DNA from: DUZB01 sp964407525
GTDB taxonomy: Bacteria > Desulfobacterota > DSM-4660 > Desulfatiglandales > Desulfatiglandaceae
Direction: 5' to 3'
Length of the DNA stretch: 27,331 nucleotides
Assembly: GCA_964407525.1 (NCBI GenBank)
Contig: CAYOWC010000030.1
Coordinates: 1-27,331, forward strand
This document shows, piece by piece, positions 1 to 8,711 of the stretch (position 1 is its first letter; each line of letters opens with the position of its first letter). The position numbers were made by a program, and so were the translations under genes. The notes under the pieces are model-generated. The model worked only from the letters and a program-made list of their open reading frames with translations, was not told the DNA's origin and did not search any database.

Positions 1-54
1 ATGGTTCAGGTAGCCGGTGTTATGGTGAAAAGGACCATCTTGGCCTGTCAGTAG
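1..54 (+). other. possible 3' tail of an upstream gene
   Basis: Frame 1 is open from the window edge to a TAG at 52-54 and would encode the last 17 residues of a protein that begins outside the window. The piece is too short to recognise. The frame of the next gene (frame 3) is also open back to position 3, so this tail may be chance. Confidence 0.2.
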
Positions 55-74
55 TCTTCCGTCGGAGTATTTTC

Positions 75-359
75 TTGAAGATAGATGTGAGTCTCAAAGG
101 AAGGTTCAAAGAGGTTCTTCAGGTACCGGATCCCCACCAGGTGGAGCTTGAAGATGGGAGGAATATCCGGGATCTGTTGAACCTGCTTTGTGATTCAAGT
201 GAGCTCGGGACAGATGTCTTTTTTACAAAAGACATGCGGCTTAAACCCAATGTGACAGTAACCCTGAACGGTAGATTTATTATACATCTCAAGTGGCTTG
301 ACACATCCCTTTCGGACGGTGACAATGTTACGATCTTCACTCTGCATTGTGGAGGTTGA
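75..359 (+). CDS. MoaD/ThiS-family sulfur-carrier protein
   Basis: This is a 94-residue ubiquitin-like protein that ends in His-Cys-Gly-Gly. A C-terminal Gly-Gly is the hallmark of MoaD/ThiS sulfur carriers, whose last glycine is adenylated and thiocarboxylated by an E1-like enzyme for molybdopterin, tungstopterin or thiamine synthesis. The strand pattern fits the fold: an N-terminal MKIDVSLKG, a central VTVTLNG (61-67) and a late DGDNVTIFTL (81-90) before the tail. The chosen start is a TTG preceded at a good distance by CGGAG (62-66). The frame stays open upstream to the window edge, so a longer form is not excluded. In anaerobes such genes often sit beside tungsten aldehyde:ferredoxin oxidoreductases, but no such gene is visible here, so the pathway is not assigned. 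Confidence 0.75.
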   Translation: MKIDVSLKGRFKEVLQVPDPHQVELEDGRNIRDLLNLLCDSSELGTDVFFTKDMRLKPNVTVTLNGRFIIHLKWLDTSLSDGDNVTIFTLHCGG

Positions 360-449
360 AGTAGAAAACCCCCGATCTTGCTTTTTAAACCGGATCCTAT
401 TTTCCCGAATACATTGCGCGTTGATATCCAATTCCATTTGTGAGATAAT

Positions 450-471
450 CATTTTCCAGAGAAAATGTTTT
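450..471 (+). terminator. weak stem-loop after the MoaD-like gene
   Basis: CATTTTC (450-456) and GAAAATG (461-467) form a perfect 7-bp stem with a CAGA loop, followed by TTTT. The stem is A/T-rich and the T tract short, so it may be a weak terminator or chance. It lies 90 bp after the stop of the MoaD-like gene. Confidence 0.22.
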
Positions 472-522
472 CCGATGAGATAATTTTCTATCAAGGGACG
501 AATGCTTCGCGGGGGCTGATAC

Positions 523-1197
523 ATGAGGGGATCCATTTTTTGGTTGATGGTTTTGTGGGTGGTTACTCTGGGCTGGATTGTACCGGGTTCATCATCAGGG
601 GCAGGGACCGATGCTAAAGTCCCGGGCAAAAAACCTGCTATGGTGGACAAGCAACGAGATCATAAAGAGGCTGCCGACGTAAGGGTGGAAGATCCACCCA
701 AGGAAAAACAGGTCGATGTCACTGAGCCCATCAAGAATGAAGGGCCTGAAGACTTGCCTCCAAAGGATCATGGAGAAGAGGACAAGGTACAGGCTGGTGA
801 TGCAAAAAAAACATCAGAGGCCGGGAGTGGCGTTAAAAAGGTTAAGGGAGATGCCAAGGAAGACAGACCATGGATTATCAAGGAACGTGACAGAGTGGCA
901 TCTGAAATTCCAAAAAAGAAAAAATCCAAAAGCCTCAAATGGAAAAATGAAGAGCAACAGGTTCAATGTGATACCCATTTGAAAGCGATCCGAAAGAGCT
1001 TGGACAAGGCGAGATTGTTTTCTGTCCGAGGCGATACCTGTGCCACTGCCAAACATGCCGGGAATTTCATGGACCTGACCAAGCGGTGCAAAAATGAATG
1101 CCCGGAGGGATTTCTGGAAAGCAAGGGCTATTCAGAAAAGATCATGAAAAATGTAGGTGTACTTCTGGAGTTGGGGAAAAAAGCCTGCCTTGACTAA
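523..1197 (+). CDS. secreted, charged-linker protein of unknown function
   Basis: I do not recognise this 224-residue protein. Residues 1-26 look like a signal peptide or signal anchor (hydrophobic run FWLMVLWVVTLGWIV). Residues 30-145 are low-complexity and very rich in Lys, Glu and Asp, probably disordered. A compact C-terminal part (about 146-224) holds five cysteines (149, 173, 189, 193, 222) and predicted helices, so disulfides in the periplasm are plausible. The ATG at 523 is preceded by a G-rich stretch that can serve as ribosome site. It is convergent with the long minus-strand cluster and its role is unknown. The signal peptide and the coding-like C-terminal segment make it a believable gene. 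Confidence 0.6.
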   Translation: MRGSIFWLMVLWVVTLGWIVPGSSSGAGTDAKVPGKKPAMVDKQRDHKEAADVRVEDPPKEKQVDVTEPIKNEGPEDLPPKDHGEEDKVQAGDAKKTSEAGSGVKKVKGDAKEDRPWIIKERDRVASEIPKKKKSKSLKWKNEEQQVQCDTHLKAIRKSLDKARLFSVRGDTCATAKHAGNFMDLTKRCKNECPEGFLESKGYSEKIMKNVGVLLELGKKACLD

Positions 1198-1376
1198 GCA
1201 GACTGAAGACAGTAAGTAGTATACAGAAACCGGGTTGGAAAAAATCCTGGCCCCTGAAACCCGAAACCTCAAGACAATGAAGAGCACGAGTGCTCCCTCT
1301 GACGGGCAAAAAGATCAGGCAGAGCGAGACAGAAAAATTTAGGTTTTGTGGAAATTCCGGTGGTGCGTGCCTGCTG

Positions 1377-1397
1377 CTCCCTACTCCCTACTCCCTA
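1377..1397. repeat. three tandem copies of a 7-bp unit over the cusA stop
   Basis: CTCCCTA is repeated three times exactly (1377-1383, 1384-1390, 1391-1397). The complement of the middle copy supplies the TAG stop of the RND gene at 1388-1390, and the third copy encodes part of its last residues (Ser-Arg-Glu). Confidence 0.8.
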
Positions 1398-4300
1398 CTG
1401 AGGTTCTGCTGGGCATCCCTTCTCATCCATTTCAGCTTGTACTCTTTTATGGCACAGTACAACACCGGTACCACCAACATGGTAATTACCTCCAAAGTCA
1501 TGCCGCCAAAAGAGGGGATGGCCATGGGTATCATAATATCGGACCCTCTTCCTGTTGATGTGAGCACCGGAATGAGAGCCAGGAGTGTAGTGGCGGTGGT
1601 CATGAGACAAGGCCTTACCCTTTTGAGACTGGCCTCGATGGTAATTTTTCGGATTTCAGATGCGGTTAAACCTTTTTGGCTTCTGAATGCGTTATCCAGA
1701 TAAGTTGCCATAACCACACCATCATCGGATGCAATGCCGAACAGGGCCAAAAATCCCACCCATATGGCTACGCTGAGGTTGAAAGGATGAACCTGAAAGA
1801 GCTCCCGCATGGGTGTTCCGAACAGAGAAAAGTCAAGAAACCAGGGCTGTGCGTAGAGCCATATCATGATAAACCCGCCTGCCCAGGCCACTGCGATTCC
1901 GGAAAAAACCAGGGAGGTTGTGGCGACCGAATTGAATTGAAGATATAGAATCACAAAAATGATTATCAGGGCCAGGGGCAGGATCAAAGCAAGACGTTTT
2001 TCAGCCCTTAACTGGTTTTCGTAGGTTCCGGTAAAGGCGTAGCTGACCCCGTTTGGAATCTGGAGACCGCCGCTGTCTACTTCTTCCTTGAGACTTTCTT
2101 TCACCTCCTCAATGACCTCTACTTCCGCGTATCCCTGCTTTTTGTCAAACAGAATGTATCCCACCAGGAATGTATCTTCGGCCTTGATCACCCCGGGGCC
2201 TCGAACATAAGTGATATCAGCCATCTGCATGAGTGGAATCTGAGTGCCGTCAGGCGCCGGGACGAGGATTTTCCCCAGGACCTCCAGATCATCCCTGAGC
2301 TCACGGATGTATCGGACCCGCACCGGATATCGTTCCCTTCCTTCCACCGTGGTGGTAACACGCCTGCCTCCTATGGCAAACTCGATAACATCCAGAACCT
2401 GTGCTACGCTGATGCCGTATTGGCCCAGGGCCTGGCGATCAAGATGAATCTCGAGATAGGGTTTGCTGACAATCCGATCAGCGATGACCGTGGCAGGATC
2501 AATGCTCGGGATATTTCGTATAATTCTTTCCATGTTTACGGAAACCTGCTGGATAGTTTCAAGGTCAGGTCCAGTGACTTTGATGCCCAGACTGGCCCGA
2601 ATACCACTCTGAAGCATCACCATGCGTGCTGATATAGGCTGAAGCCTCGCTGCTGATGTGGTGCCGGGTACCTGGGCCGCCTTGACCAGGGCGTCCCAGA
2701 TGTCATCGGGTTTTTTGATGCCGTCCCACGCTTTTCGGCCCGGATTGAATGCAGGATCCAGAGGCTGTCGCCATAACCGGAAGGGGTGGCCTTCAGGGTC
2801 AGGGATCAATTGGAAGTGCTCGTCCCGCAAAAAACGACCCTTTACCCGGTAGGGCATTTTGTCCGGCGCTGACAGAGGAGACCCCTCCGGATTGCGGAAA
2901 AGACCCGACTCAGAAGGATCAAATTTAAAGCGGAGAGGTTTCCCTTCCCCGTCCAGGAGATATTTTGGCTTATAGGTAACCAGGGTTTCGATCATGGAGA
3001 CAGGGGCGGGATCCAGTGGACTCTGAGCCCTTCCAAGTTTCCCTACCACTGTTTTTACTTCGGGAAGACTTTGGATGGCCACGTCTTGTTTCTGCAGAAT
3101 ATCCAGGACTTCGCCGATGGATGCATGGGCCATGGTCGTGGGCATGAAGAGGTACGATCCTTCATCCAGCGGTGGCATGAATTCACTCTTAAGGCCCGGG
3201 AATTGTTGGGCCACATAGGCCAGAGGGGCGGTTTGGGCAAATCCCCTTGGCAGCCATCCAAAAAGGGTTTCATAGCCTTGCCAGATCATGCCGCCCAGCA
3301 AGAGTATGCCAAGGGGCAGCATGAGAAAAACAGCCTTGTGATCCAGGCACCATTCCAGAATGTGGCGGTAGAATTTGTAAAACAAGCGTAAGGCGCCCAA
3401 AATGCCACCCATCAGCAAAAAGACAAAGGTGAGGTTTTGCAGCAGCCCCTTTTCCAGGCCCAACGGGCGCCAGTATCGGGCCAGAACAACGGCAAGCCCT
3501 ATGGCAATGAGCATATTCACCACCACACGCGTTTTTCCTTTGGCATGTTCTGGAATTCGGGGTTTCAGGAGATTATATCCCCCCACCAGCGCCACAAGCA
3601 GACCCACCCTCCAATCCACCAGGATGGCCAGGAGACCACCCAGATAGACCAGCGCTTCATAAATGATCCATCCGTACCGCTTTCGCTCCAGTTTTCGGGA
3701 GAACAGGATCTGGGCCAGAGGGGGAATAAATATCAATGCAACTATGAGGGACGAAAAAAGGGCAAAAGTCTTGGAAAAAGCGAGAGGCCTGAACAGTTTT
3801 CCTTCGGCTCCTTCCATGGTGAACACGGGTAGGAAGCTGACAATGGTGGTGGCTACCGCCGTCAAGACGGCACCACTGACCTCCTTCGTGGCTTTGAGAA
3901 TCACCGACACAAGATCTTCGTCGTTATCTGCATTGCGAAGATGCCTCAGAATGTTCTCCACGACAATGATTCCCATGTCAACCATGGTGCCGATGGCAAT
4001 GGCGATGCCGGAAAGCGCTACGATATTGGCATCCACTCCGAAGACCTTCATGCCTATAAAGCACATGAGGACGGAAAGGGGCAGAAGTCCCGCAATCAAA
4101 AGGGAACCGCCAAGGTGAAAGACTGCAACGAGGATGACGATGATGGTGATCAGGATTTCGTTGGTAAGGGCGATTCGAAGTGTATCGAGGGTCTCGTTGA
4201 TGAGTTGGGTCCGGTCATAAAAGGGGATGACGGTAAGCTGGCTTATCGTACCGTCGGGAAGGGTTTTTCTCGGCATCCCCGGTGCGATTTCTCTGATCTT

Positions 4301-5305
4301 GGCTTTGACGCGCTCAATAACGGCAAGGGGGTTATCGCCATAGCGCACTGCCACTACGCCCCCGGCGGTTTGAGCGCCTCCCTTGTCCAGCGCCCCCTGG
4401 CGGGCAGCCGGTCCCAGGGAGACCATGGCCACCTGTCGAACGAACACAGGTATGCCGTTCCGTAGCTTAATCACCGCATCTTCAAGATCCTCCAGCCCTG
4501 TGATGAAACCGATCCCCCGGACCAGATATTCCACCCGGTTGATCTCCATGGTCTGGGCCCCCACATCCCGGTTGGCCCCTTGGACCGCGGTTACGATTTC
4601 GCTCAGGCTTACATCATACGCCCGCATCAGGTCAGGGTCCATATCAACCTGGTACTCCTGAACAAATCCTCCTACCGAGGCTACCTCACTCACGCCTTCT
4701 ACGGACATGAGGGCATAGCGAACATACCAGTCTTGAGCCGTCCGCAGCTCGTGCAAGTCCCACCCCCCGGTGAGGTCTCCTTTTTCATCTCTCCCTTCCA
4801 GAGTATACCAGAAAACCTGCCCCATGGCCGTGGCATCCGGGCCGAGGGCCGGTCTGACGCCCACCGGTAAAGCCCCATCCGGCAGGCTGTTCAGTTTTTC
4901 GAGGATGCGGGATCGGCTCCAGTAGAAATCGGTATCATCCTGGAAGATGACGTAGATGGACGAAAAACCGAACATGGAAAAGCTGCGCACAATCCTTATA
5001 CCGGGAACCCCCATTAAGGAAACGGTCAAAGGATAGGTGATCTGATCTTCTACATCCTGAGGGGACCTTCCGGGCCATTGAGTGAAAACAATTTGTTGGT
5101 TTTCCCCGATATCCGGTATGGCATCAACCGGAACCGGATCTCTAAACGGCCCACCTAATTCCCAATCAAACGGAGATACCAGGATGCCCCATCCCACAGC
5201 GAGGAGGATCATGAGGAACGCAATGACCTTCTTTCTAAGGAAGAAACGAAGTCCTGCCTCGGTCAAAAAAAAACGGTCATCTTTGAATGTTTGATTGTTG
5301 TTCAT
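1388..5305 (-). CDS. cusA: heavy-metal efflux RND transporter, CusA-like
   Basis: This is an inner-membrane proton-driven RND pump of the heavy-metal efflux class, expected to work with the adaptor encoded just upstream. The relay-type aspartate of TM4 is present in GIAIAIGTMVD (D443). The methionine triad that binds Cu(I)/Ag(I) in E. coli CusA is conserved by position: M710 (FMPPLDEG), M771 (APVSMIETLV) and M897 (MVMLQSGI). Copper or silver is therefore the best substrate guess. At 1305 residues it is much longer than E. coli CusA (about 1050). One extra stretch at about 541-650 adds hydrophobic helices between TM6 and TM7; another at about 781-868 lies in the periplasmic porter region. The ATG lies 8 bp after the adaptor stop with no clear ribosome site, so translational coupling is likely. 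The stop falls in a tandem repeat. Confidence 0.95.
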   Translation of the reverse strand: MNNNQTFKDDRFFLTEAGLRFFLRKKVIAFLMILLAVGWGILVSPFDWELGGPFRDPVPVDAIPDIGENQQIVFTQWPGRSPQDVEDQITYPLTVSLMGVPGIRIVRSFSMFGFSSIYVIFQDDTDFYWSRSRILEKLNSLPDGALPVGVRPALGPDATAMGQVFWYTLEGRDEKGDLTGGWDLHELRTAQDWYVRYALMSVEGVSEVASVGGFVQEYQVDMDPDLMRAYDVSLSEIVTAVQGANRDVGAQTMEINRVEYLVRGIGFITGLEDLEDAVIKLRNGIPVFVRQVAMVSLGPAARQGALDKGGAQTAGGVVAVRYGDNPLAVIERVKAKIREIAPGMPRKTLPDGTISQLTVIPFYDRTQLINETLDTLRIALTNEILITIIVILVAVFHLGGSLLIAGLLPLSVLMCFIGMKVFGVDANIVALSGIAIAIGTMVDMGIIVVENILRHLRNADNDEDLVSVILKATKEVSGAVLTAVATTIVSFLPVFTMEGAEGKLFRPLAFSKTFALFSSLIVALIFIPPLAQILFSRKLERKRYGWIIYEALVYLGGLLAILVDWRVGLLVALVGGYNLLKPRIPEHAKGKTRVVVNMLIAIGLAVVLARYWRPLGLEKGLLQNLTFVFLLMGGILGALRLFYKFYRHILEWCLDHKAVFLMLPLGILLLGGMIWQGYETLFGWLPRGFAQTAPLAYVAQQFPGLKSEFMPPLDEGSYLFMPTTMAHASIGEVLDILQKQDVAIQSLPEVKTVVGKLGRAQSPLDPAPVSMIETLVTYKPKYLLDGEGKPLRFKFDPSESGLFRNPEGSPLSAPDKMPYRVKGRFLRDEHFQLIPDPEGHPFRLWRQPLDPAFNPGRKAWDGIKKPDDIWDALVKAAQVPGTTSAARLQPISARMVMLQSGIRASLGIKVTGPDLETIQQVSVNMERIIRNIPSIDPATVIADRIVSKPYLEIHLDRQALGQYGISVAQVLDVIEFAIGGRRVTTTVEGRERYPVRVRYIRELRDDLEVLGKILVPAPDGTQIPLMQMADITYVRGPGVIKAEDTFLVGYILFDKKQGYAEVEVIEEVKESLKEEVDSGGLQIPNGVSYAFTGTYENQLRAEKRLALILPLALIIIFVILYLQFNSVATTSLVFSGIAVAWAGGFIMIWLYAQPWFLDFSLFGTPMRELFQVHPFNLSVAIWVGFLALFGIASDDGVVMATYLDNAFRSQKGLTASEIRKITIEASLKRVRPCLMTTATTLLALIPVLTSTGRGSDIMIPMAIPSFGGMTLEVITMLVVPVLYCAIKEYKLKWMRRDAQQNLSRE

Positions 5306-5313
5306 GATTTACG

Positions 5314-6954
5314 CTATTGAATGCGTCTTCTTGGCAACGATCTGGTATTGTCCCCATAGGTCCCCGGTTTTCGTCGGTTGATGGAATCATGCCGGCGCCG
5401 GTTTTTACGGTCTTCAATGGATTGCATATCCGGGGAAATGCCCTCTTTTCCCTGTTCTGGCCTTAGACTTTCCATGCGGCTCGCATTTCGTTCTGCTTTG
5501 TAATCCGAATCCATAGCTTCCGATCCCCCCGGCCTGTTATGCTCTAAGACGGAATTACCGTCTTTCATTTCCATCATGCCGGGTCTTGCGAGAATCTGAA
5601 TAGCGCTGTCTATCTTGAAATTGCCGTTGACAACAACCTGATCTCCCTCCACGAGCCCTTCAAACACTACGTAGTAGTCTTTGGCTTTCGGTCCCAGGAC
5701 TATCTCTCTTCCCTCAAAAACACCTGCTTTGCCTTCGACGGCCACGTAGACGATAGACCGTTTCCCTGTGATGAGAGGCGCTGAAGCAGGAATGACCAGG
5801 GGCTTCGAATGTCCTTTGTTCAGTCCGGCCAGCTTTCCATCGGCCCGGAGTTTCGCATGAATAACTGCCCGAATCAGCATGCCGGCTTTCAGACGGCCGC
5901 CCCGGTCCGGGTAGATCACTCCGATATTGAATGTGCGGGTTTTGGGATCAAAAACGGGGTCCACGTAGACAATTTTTCCACGGAAATTCTCCCCGGGGTA
6001 TACCTCTGTTTCAAACGTTACTTCCTGGCGCTTCCTCACCCAGGCGTAATCCGCCTCATAGGCATCCAGTTTGGCCCAAACGTGCTGTGGATCAGCCAGC
6101 GTAAAGATGGGGGTCCCCGTGTTCACATACGTCCCTTCAAAGGCGTTTTGCTCTACCACCTGACCATACATGGAGGCGTAAATGGTGGCGATGCCCGTGG
6201 GCTCTCCCGCTTTCATCAGTTCGTCAATGTCTCTCTTGGGCAGCCCCATAATGAGAAGTTTATGCCGGATGGCATTGATGGTTTTCAGGGCTGTTTCTTC
6301 TTCAGGAGATCTTTTTCCGGATTCAGGTCTTTCCCTGTCTTGCACCGGTGCTTCTATGGCCACATGGGGAAGCCCTCTTTGGAAAGCCAGGAAGCTGGGG
6401 GCGAATTTCATGGCTTCAATCAGTTGATGCTGGGTTTCCAGAAGGTCAGGCGAATATAGGTCAAACAGGGGATCTCCCCATCGGACAAACTGGCCCGCCC
6501 GCTTGACATAGACACGGTCGATGACACCAGGCATGAAGGCTGTAACATAGCTCATGTGGGCCGGATCGTAGTCGATCTGCCCGAAGAGCTTCACTTCGGC
6601 CAAGACCGATTTACGTTCCACCGGCGCGAGTTGAATAGAACCGAGTTTGATCGCCTCCGGCGTCAGCTTCAACTGGGAGAGTCCAGCCTTTTCCATCTCG
6701 GGTTCCAGGTGGGACGAAATCAGTTCCATGCCGCAGATGGGACATTTCCCCTCTTTGTCCATGGGAGGAACGCAGTTCATGGGACAGACGTAAACAAGGG
6801 TTCCAAGAGGCGTAGTGGCCTCGATGGACGAAGGCACGACACTCTCGTCCGAACTTTTCCCTTTCAAGAAAAAACCCGTGACAAGTCCTAAAAGAAGCAC
6901 TGCAGAAAAGAGAAAGAGGTTTTTTCTGGACAGATTGTGATTCAGTTTGGTCAT
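5314..6954 (-). CDS. cusB: RND efflux periplasmic adaptor, CusB-like
   Basis: This 546-residue membrane-fusion protein links the CusA-like pump to an outer-membrane channel. An N-terminal membrane anchor (about 12-30) is followed by a heavy-metal-binding domain at 55-78 with the pattern YVCPMNC...CPICGMEL, the usual metal hook of this class. Lipoyl, hairpin and beta-barrel segments follow (for example IYASMYGQVVEQNAFEG and VWAKLDAYEADYAWV). The last ~80 residues, after ILARPGMMEMK, form an unusual Arg/Glu-rich tail instead of the common Met/His-rich end. The ATG at 6954 forms an ATGA overlap with the stop of the preceding gene, so I prefer it to the in-frame GTG at 6981. No TolC/CusC gene is in the window. 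Confidence 0.92.
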   Translation of the reverse strand: MTKLNHNLSRKNLFLFSAVLLLGLVTGFFLKGKSSDESVVPSSIEATTPLGTLVYVCPMNCVPPMDKEGKCPICGMELISSHLEPEMEKAGLSQLKLTPEAIKLGSIQLAPVERKSVLAEVKLFGQIDYDPAHMSYVTAFMPGVIDRVYVKRAGQFVRWGDPLFDLYSPDLLETQHQLIEAMKFAPSFLAFQRGLPHVAIEAPVQDRERPESGKRSPEEETALKTINAIRHKLLIMGLPKRDIDELMKAGEPTGIATIYASMYGQVVEQNAFEGTYVNTGTPIFTLADPQHVWAKLDAYEADYAWVRKRQEVTFETEVYPGENFRGKIVYVDPVFDPKTRTFNIGVIYPDRGGRLKAGMLIRAVIHAKLRADGKLAGLNKGHSKPLVIPASAPLITGKRSIVYVAVEGKAGVFEGREIVLGPKAKDYYVVFEGLVEGDQVVVNGNFKIDSAIQILARPGMMEMKDGNSVLEHNRPGGSEAMDSDYKAERNASRMESLRPEQGKEGISPDMQSIEDRKNRRRHDSINRRKPGTYGDNTRSLPRRRIQ

Positions 6955-8003
6955 ACTCTGACATCCGGAGAGATAACCCACTGTATAAAATCAGGGGTCA
7001 ACAGGTGTGTTTCCAATATAAAATCCGAGAAAATCATAGGATACAAAGATATGGCCATAAAAGCAAGATAGGCAATCATGGAGAGAATACAAAGACGCTT
7101 TTGAAGAACCGGGATAATTGTTTTGAGTGATGTTTGTGCCGAGAATCGCTGAAGCACACCAACACCTGCGCCTAAAATCCCTGCCGGCAAAAGAGAGAAA
7201 TACAGGGCGTAGCCTATATAATGATAATCTTTTTGGAGCAGACAGAAAGGGCAATGATGCGTTGGCAGTTCATAGAAATAAACGGAAATGAATGAGATAA
7301 CGGATGCTATAGAAACGATCAAAGACCATGTGGAAAGCCTCGCGAATAAAATAGCAGCCCTGCCTGTCACCAGAAAGTAGATCCCGACCCGAATGGTTAA
7401 AGCAAGACCTGAAAAGAAAATTATCTCGGTGGTTTGTGAGGGAAGGGAGGCCATTTGGCCTCCAAGGCTTTTTGCTTCTTCACTAAACAGAGTTCCACAG
7501 CACGAGGTAATAATGTCTGCTTTTAGACCCATGAAATACTTGAGTTGAAAGAAGGCCTCCATAAAAAGGAGTCCGCTGATAAGGATGAGAACTTTGTACT
7601 TGAATTTTATCAGAGGATAGTCTTCTGCCTGATTGTCCGTATAATTCAAAAGAAGCCAGACGCCGCAAAGGAAAAAGTTGATCGCTTTCAGTATCAGTGT
7701 GGGATACCCGTAATTATTGACGTTGAGGGCGCCTGCCGCGCACATGGCCCCCACAAATAGGCTGTGGATGTGGTCTGCGGTATAAACAAACATGAATAGC
7801 GACAATAGCTGAAAGGCCGATACATAGGCGAAAATGGTAGAGACAAGATAGGTTTTCCTCTCCAGATTCAGCTGGGTGGGACTGCCGTTCGTCAGATCCC
7901 AGCATTGGAGTATCCGAATGCCTGTCAAGGAGGCATATCCGGCAAAAGCCACCATGAGAAATGAGGTCAATACAAGCGCTATGATACCGGGATTGAGGAT
8001 CAC
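6951..8003 (-). CDS. polytopic membrane protein with DsbB-like CPFC motif
   Basis: This 350-residue protein has about eight to nine hydrophobic segments and no family I can name with certainty. Its key feature is HHCPFCLLQKDYHYIGY (C251 and C254) at the mouth of a membrane helix. It resembles the CxxC-I/L-x-Q-R start of DsbB/VKOR-type quinone-linked thiol oxidoreductases. A second cysteine pair, C168-C169 (SCCGTLF), lies in an earlier loop, as expected for a two-disulfide relay. The GTG start overlaps the ATPase stop as GTGA, and the stop overlaps the adaptor start as ATGA, so it is firmly embedded in the operon. A role in keeping copper proteins or their cysteines in the right redox state fits the context but is inference. 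Confidence 0.8.
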   Translation of the reverse strand: MILNPGIIALVLTSFLMVAFAGYASLTGIRILQCWDLTNGSPTQLNLERKTYLVSTIFAYVSAFQLLSLFMFVYTADHIHSLFVGAMCAAGALNVNNYGYPTLILKAINFFLCGVWLLLNYTDNQAEDYPLIKFKYKVLILISGLLFMEAFFQLKYFMGLKADIITSCCGTLFSEEAKSLGGQMASLPSQTTEIIFFSGLALTIRVGIYFLVTGRAAILFARLSTWSLIVSIASVISFISVYFYELPTHHCPFCLLQKDYHYIGYALYFSLLPAGILGAGVGVLQRFSAQTSLKTIIPVLQKRLCILSMIAYLAFMAISLYPMIFSDFILETHLLTPDFIQWVISPDVRV

Positions 8004-8686
8004 TGCCCGGTCCTTTCTTCGACGATTTCGCCATCGCGCAGACCCACGTTGTAATCAACCCCCCCGTAGTTTGATACCAGCTGGTCATGACTGGCAATGA
8101 GGATGGTCTTCCCGTTTTCTTTGAGGTTGATCATGATTTCCATGAACTGCCTGGACAGATCCGTGTCGAGATGGGCTGTAGGTTCGTCGGCAATGATGAT
8201 GGAAGGATTGTTAATAAGTGCCCTTGAAATGGCCACCCTTTGCTGTTCGCCGCCCGAAAGTGTTTCCACCCTCTCGTTGGATTTGGTTTCCATGTTGAGA
8301 CGCCGAAGGAGTTCCTTTGCTCTTCTTTTCACTGTTGCATGTTTTCTCCCTGTGGGATAGGCCGGAATCATGATATTTTCCAGGACCGAGATTCCTTTGA
8401 TCAGGTTGTAATTTTGAAAGACAAATCCGAAAGTATCTCTGCGTACCCTGGCGGCGAACCGTTCCGGAAGGCTCGTTGTTTCCCGGTTGTCTACCGTGAT
8501 TCGTCCGGATGTAGGTCTCGACATGCACCCGATAATGCTGAGAAGCGTGGTTTTACCCGAACCGCTGGGGCCCTTGAATACCGTAACACAACCCATGTGG
8601 ACGCGTAGGTCGATCTCTCTGAGGGCTATAAAGGCGTTGGCCTTGCCCATGTTGAAGATCTTGGTAATCTGGAAGAGCTCGATCAT
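8000..8686 (-). CDS. ABC transporter ATPase, LolD/MacB-type
   Basis: This 228-residue cytoplasmic ATPase has all core motifs: Walker A GPSGSGKT (39-46), Q-loop Q91, signature LSGGEQQR (143-150), Walker B IIIADE (163-168) and switch histidine H200. Length and sequence match the LolD/MacB/FtsE group, whose partners are FtsX-like permeases that work mechanically on periplasmic proteins rather than as classical importers. The permease is encoded 25 bp upstream. By position in a NosL cluster it may play the part NosF plays in nitrous oxide reductase maturation, but its permease is not NosY-like. The ATG has GGAG close upstream. Confidence 0.93.
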   Translation of the reverse strand: MIELFQITKIFNMGKANAFIALREIDLRVHMGCVTVFKGPSGSGKTTLLSIIGCMSRPTSGRITVDNRETTSLPERFAARVRRDTFGFVFQNYNLIKGISVLENIMIPAYPTGRKHATVKRRAKELLRRLNMETKSNERVETLSGGEQQRVAISRALINNPSIIIADEPTAHLDTDLSRQFMEIMINLKENGKTILIASHDQLVSNYGGVDYNVGLRDGEIVEERTGQ

Positions 8687-8711
8687 TATCTCCGTTTAAC
8701 CCTCGAAACTA

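Noticed and set aside
1282..1295. GAGCAC-GA-GTGCTC palindrome as a terminator for the convergent genes at 1197/1388
   Set aside because: Only 2 bases separate the arms, and no T tract follows on either strand; it is too weak to call.
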